Source: Mucor racemosus
Taxonomy: Eukaryota; Mucoromycota; Mucoromycetes; Mucorales; Mucoraceae
DNA length: 19,359 bases
Reading direction: 5' to 3'
NCBI GenBank assembly: GCA_027405735.1
Contig: JAPEHQ010000040.1
Coordinates: forward strand, 1-19,359
The notes beneath the pieces were generated by a model, which had not been told where the DNA came from, searched no databases, and saw nothing but the letters and a program-made list of their open reading frames with translations. The position numbers and the translations under genes are program-made. Below, piece after piece: positions 18,831 through 19,359 of the stretch (the stretch's first letter is position 1; each line of letters starts with the position of its first letter).

Positions 18831-19150
18831 TTAGTTTGTTTGTGATTTTAAAGTTTATATTGAGCTTCTTGATTTACATAATCAAGGCGGTCTTTTAATG
18901 CCCGTTTTTGGCATATTTGTTAATGATCCGCATAGAGCAATCCTTACTTTGATCTATGTGTTTCTTCAGCTTATTTTATGAATCAATTTGCTGGTTTATG
19001 ATTCGGTCTATTTATTTATATGTTAAATTACTAATACTTTCTGTATTTACTGTTAAATTCATGTTATCTCTATTGAAATATTAGAGCATGGTTTTATGTG
19101 AGATAACATTTAATTTCTTATGTGGGGAAATAGTATCCTAGTTCAGCACA

Positions 19151-19155
19151 GAGGG
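19151..19155. repeat. Target-site duplication, right copy (GAGGG)
   Basis: Exact match to 1138-1142, directly after the LTR4 outer end. It defines the right host junction. Confidence 0.9.
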
Positions 19156-19359
19156 TATACAAGGGGAAAATGAAGGCTAGAAATGAAGGTACCTTTTTGT
19201 ACACATTTTTAAGATATCTTCACGAAAATTAATATTTAAAAAAAAAACTAATTGAATCCAGAGAAGCTCAATGAGCTAATGATATGAATACAAAAAAATG
19301 TTGTTCAATTTAATCAATATTTTGAAACCTACGATATAATTGCCAAAAAAATGAAAAAA
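19156..19359. other. Right host flank, no gene recognised
   Basis: About 200 bp of AT-rich sequence with A-runs and no ORF of note. It continues the host locus interrupted by the array. Nothing else can be supported. Confidence 0.6.

Larger units (their letters stand above)
1143..19150 (-). mobile_element. Tandem array of three Ty3/gypsy chromovirus retrotransposons sharing four LTRs
   Basis: The array is LTR1-internal-LTR2-internal-LTR3-internal-LTR4, all in minus-strand orientation. ORF ends sit at 2004, 7839 and 13678, giving periods of 5,835 and 5,839 bp; the 4-bp difference is in homopolymer runs. Both outer edges are TG...CA LTR ends next to the direct repeat GAGGG, and the junctions at LTR2 and LTR3 have no host DNA. 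Head-to-tail arrays sharing LTRs are known for yeast Ty1, where they arise by recombination of cDNA, and can also form by unequal crossing-over between LTRs. The inner LTRs look identical while the outer two carry private indels. A collapsed or expanded assembly of a repeat remains possible. Confidence 0.9.
12807..19150 (-). mobile_element. Retrotransposon unit 3 (5'-most copy), damaged
   Basis: Unit 3 runs from LTR4 (5') to LTR3 (3'). The 5' LTR has lost 152 bp of the presumed U3 region plus four single bases. The coding frame carries a 1-bp deletion near residue 87. The homopolymers of the 3' noncoding part are longer than in units 1 and 2 (T18 and T31 on the plus strand), and one base differs (G to A, near 13600). 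The core promoter-like TATA box and priming complement are still present. Confidence 0.85.
18645..19150 (-). repeat. LTR4 (terminal 5' LTR of the array), 506 bp, internally deleted
   Basis: The TG...CA ends are intact and the outer end abuts the GAGGG duplication. Against LTR2 it lacks a 152-bp block (LTR2 7160-7311), with a CAA at the junction (18828-18830) that occurs at both breakpoints in the intact LTR. It also lacks four single bases, in an A run near 18677, at 18789-18790, near 18992 and in a T run near 19014. The deleted block includes the U3 inverted repeat ATCATGCT/AGCATGAT. The TATA-like box (18743-18750), AATAAA (18697-18702) and priming complement remain. Confidence 0.92.

Noticed and set aside
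1143..19150. Three independent insertions of the same family
   Set aside because: There is no host DNA or separate target duplication between units; adjacent units share a single LTR.
1143..19150. CRISPR array, prophage or bacterial mobile element
   Set aside because: The repeats are 5.8-kb units with LTRs, gag-pol and a chromodomain, which is a eukaryotic retrotransposon; no short spaced repeats, cas or phage genes are present.

Overview
The window is eukaryotic, AT-rich repetitive DNA made almost entirely of one transposable-element structure. Positions 1143 to 19150 (18,008 bp) hold three head-to-tail copies of a single Ty3/gypsy LTR retrotransposon, all read from the minus strand and sharing LTRs (LTR1-int-LTR2-int-LTR3-int-LTR4). 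The repeat period is about 5,835 bp. The whole array is bounded by one 5-bp target-site duplication, GAGGG (1138-1142 and 19151-19155). It therefore behaves as one insertion that was amplified in place or inserted as a multimer, not as three independent insertions.

Each unit, in transcript sense, has an LTR of about 662 bp with TG...CA ends, a 36-nt leader, one long Gag-Pol frame (1643 codons), a 205-nt 3' noncoding stretch rich in A-tracts with a G7 polypurine tract, and the next LTR. The polyprotein reads Gag, variant zinc knuckle, aspartic protease, reverse transcriptase, RNase H, HHCC/DD35E integrase, GPY/F module and a C-terminal chromodomain with its aromatic cage. This is a chromovirus. 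The leader has no TGG-type tRNA primer-binding site. Instead, a 13-nt segment just inside the internal region is complementary (12 of 13) to a segment near the RNA-sense 3' end of the LTR. Together with the single fused ORF and the chromodomain, this points to a self-priming Tf1/sushi-like lineage.

Region by region: 1-1142 is host flank with no recognised gene. LTR1 (1143-1800) is the 3' LTR of the array and has lost its AATAAA. Copy 1 (ORF 2004-6935) and copy 2 (ORF 7839-12770) encode identical full-length proteins. LTR2 (6972-7633) and LTR3 (12807-13468) look identical. Copy 3 (13678-18608) is broken by a 1-bp deletion near its N-terminus. LTR4 (18645-19150), the 5' LTR of the array, carries a 152-bp internal deletion. 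19156-19359 is host flank. Copy 2, with two undamaged identical LTRs, is the most complete unit.

The host cannot be named from this sequence. Introns, host genes and rRNA are absent, and the AT-rich background with a Tf1/sushi-like chromovirus fits a fungus (an early-diverging lineage is possible) or an invertebrate. I saw no bacterial or phage signal, RNA gene or CRISPR array.
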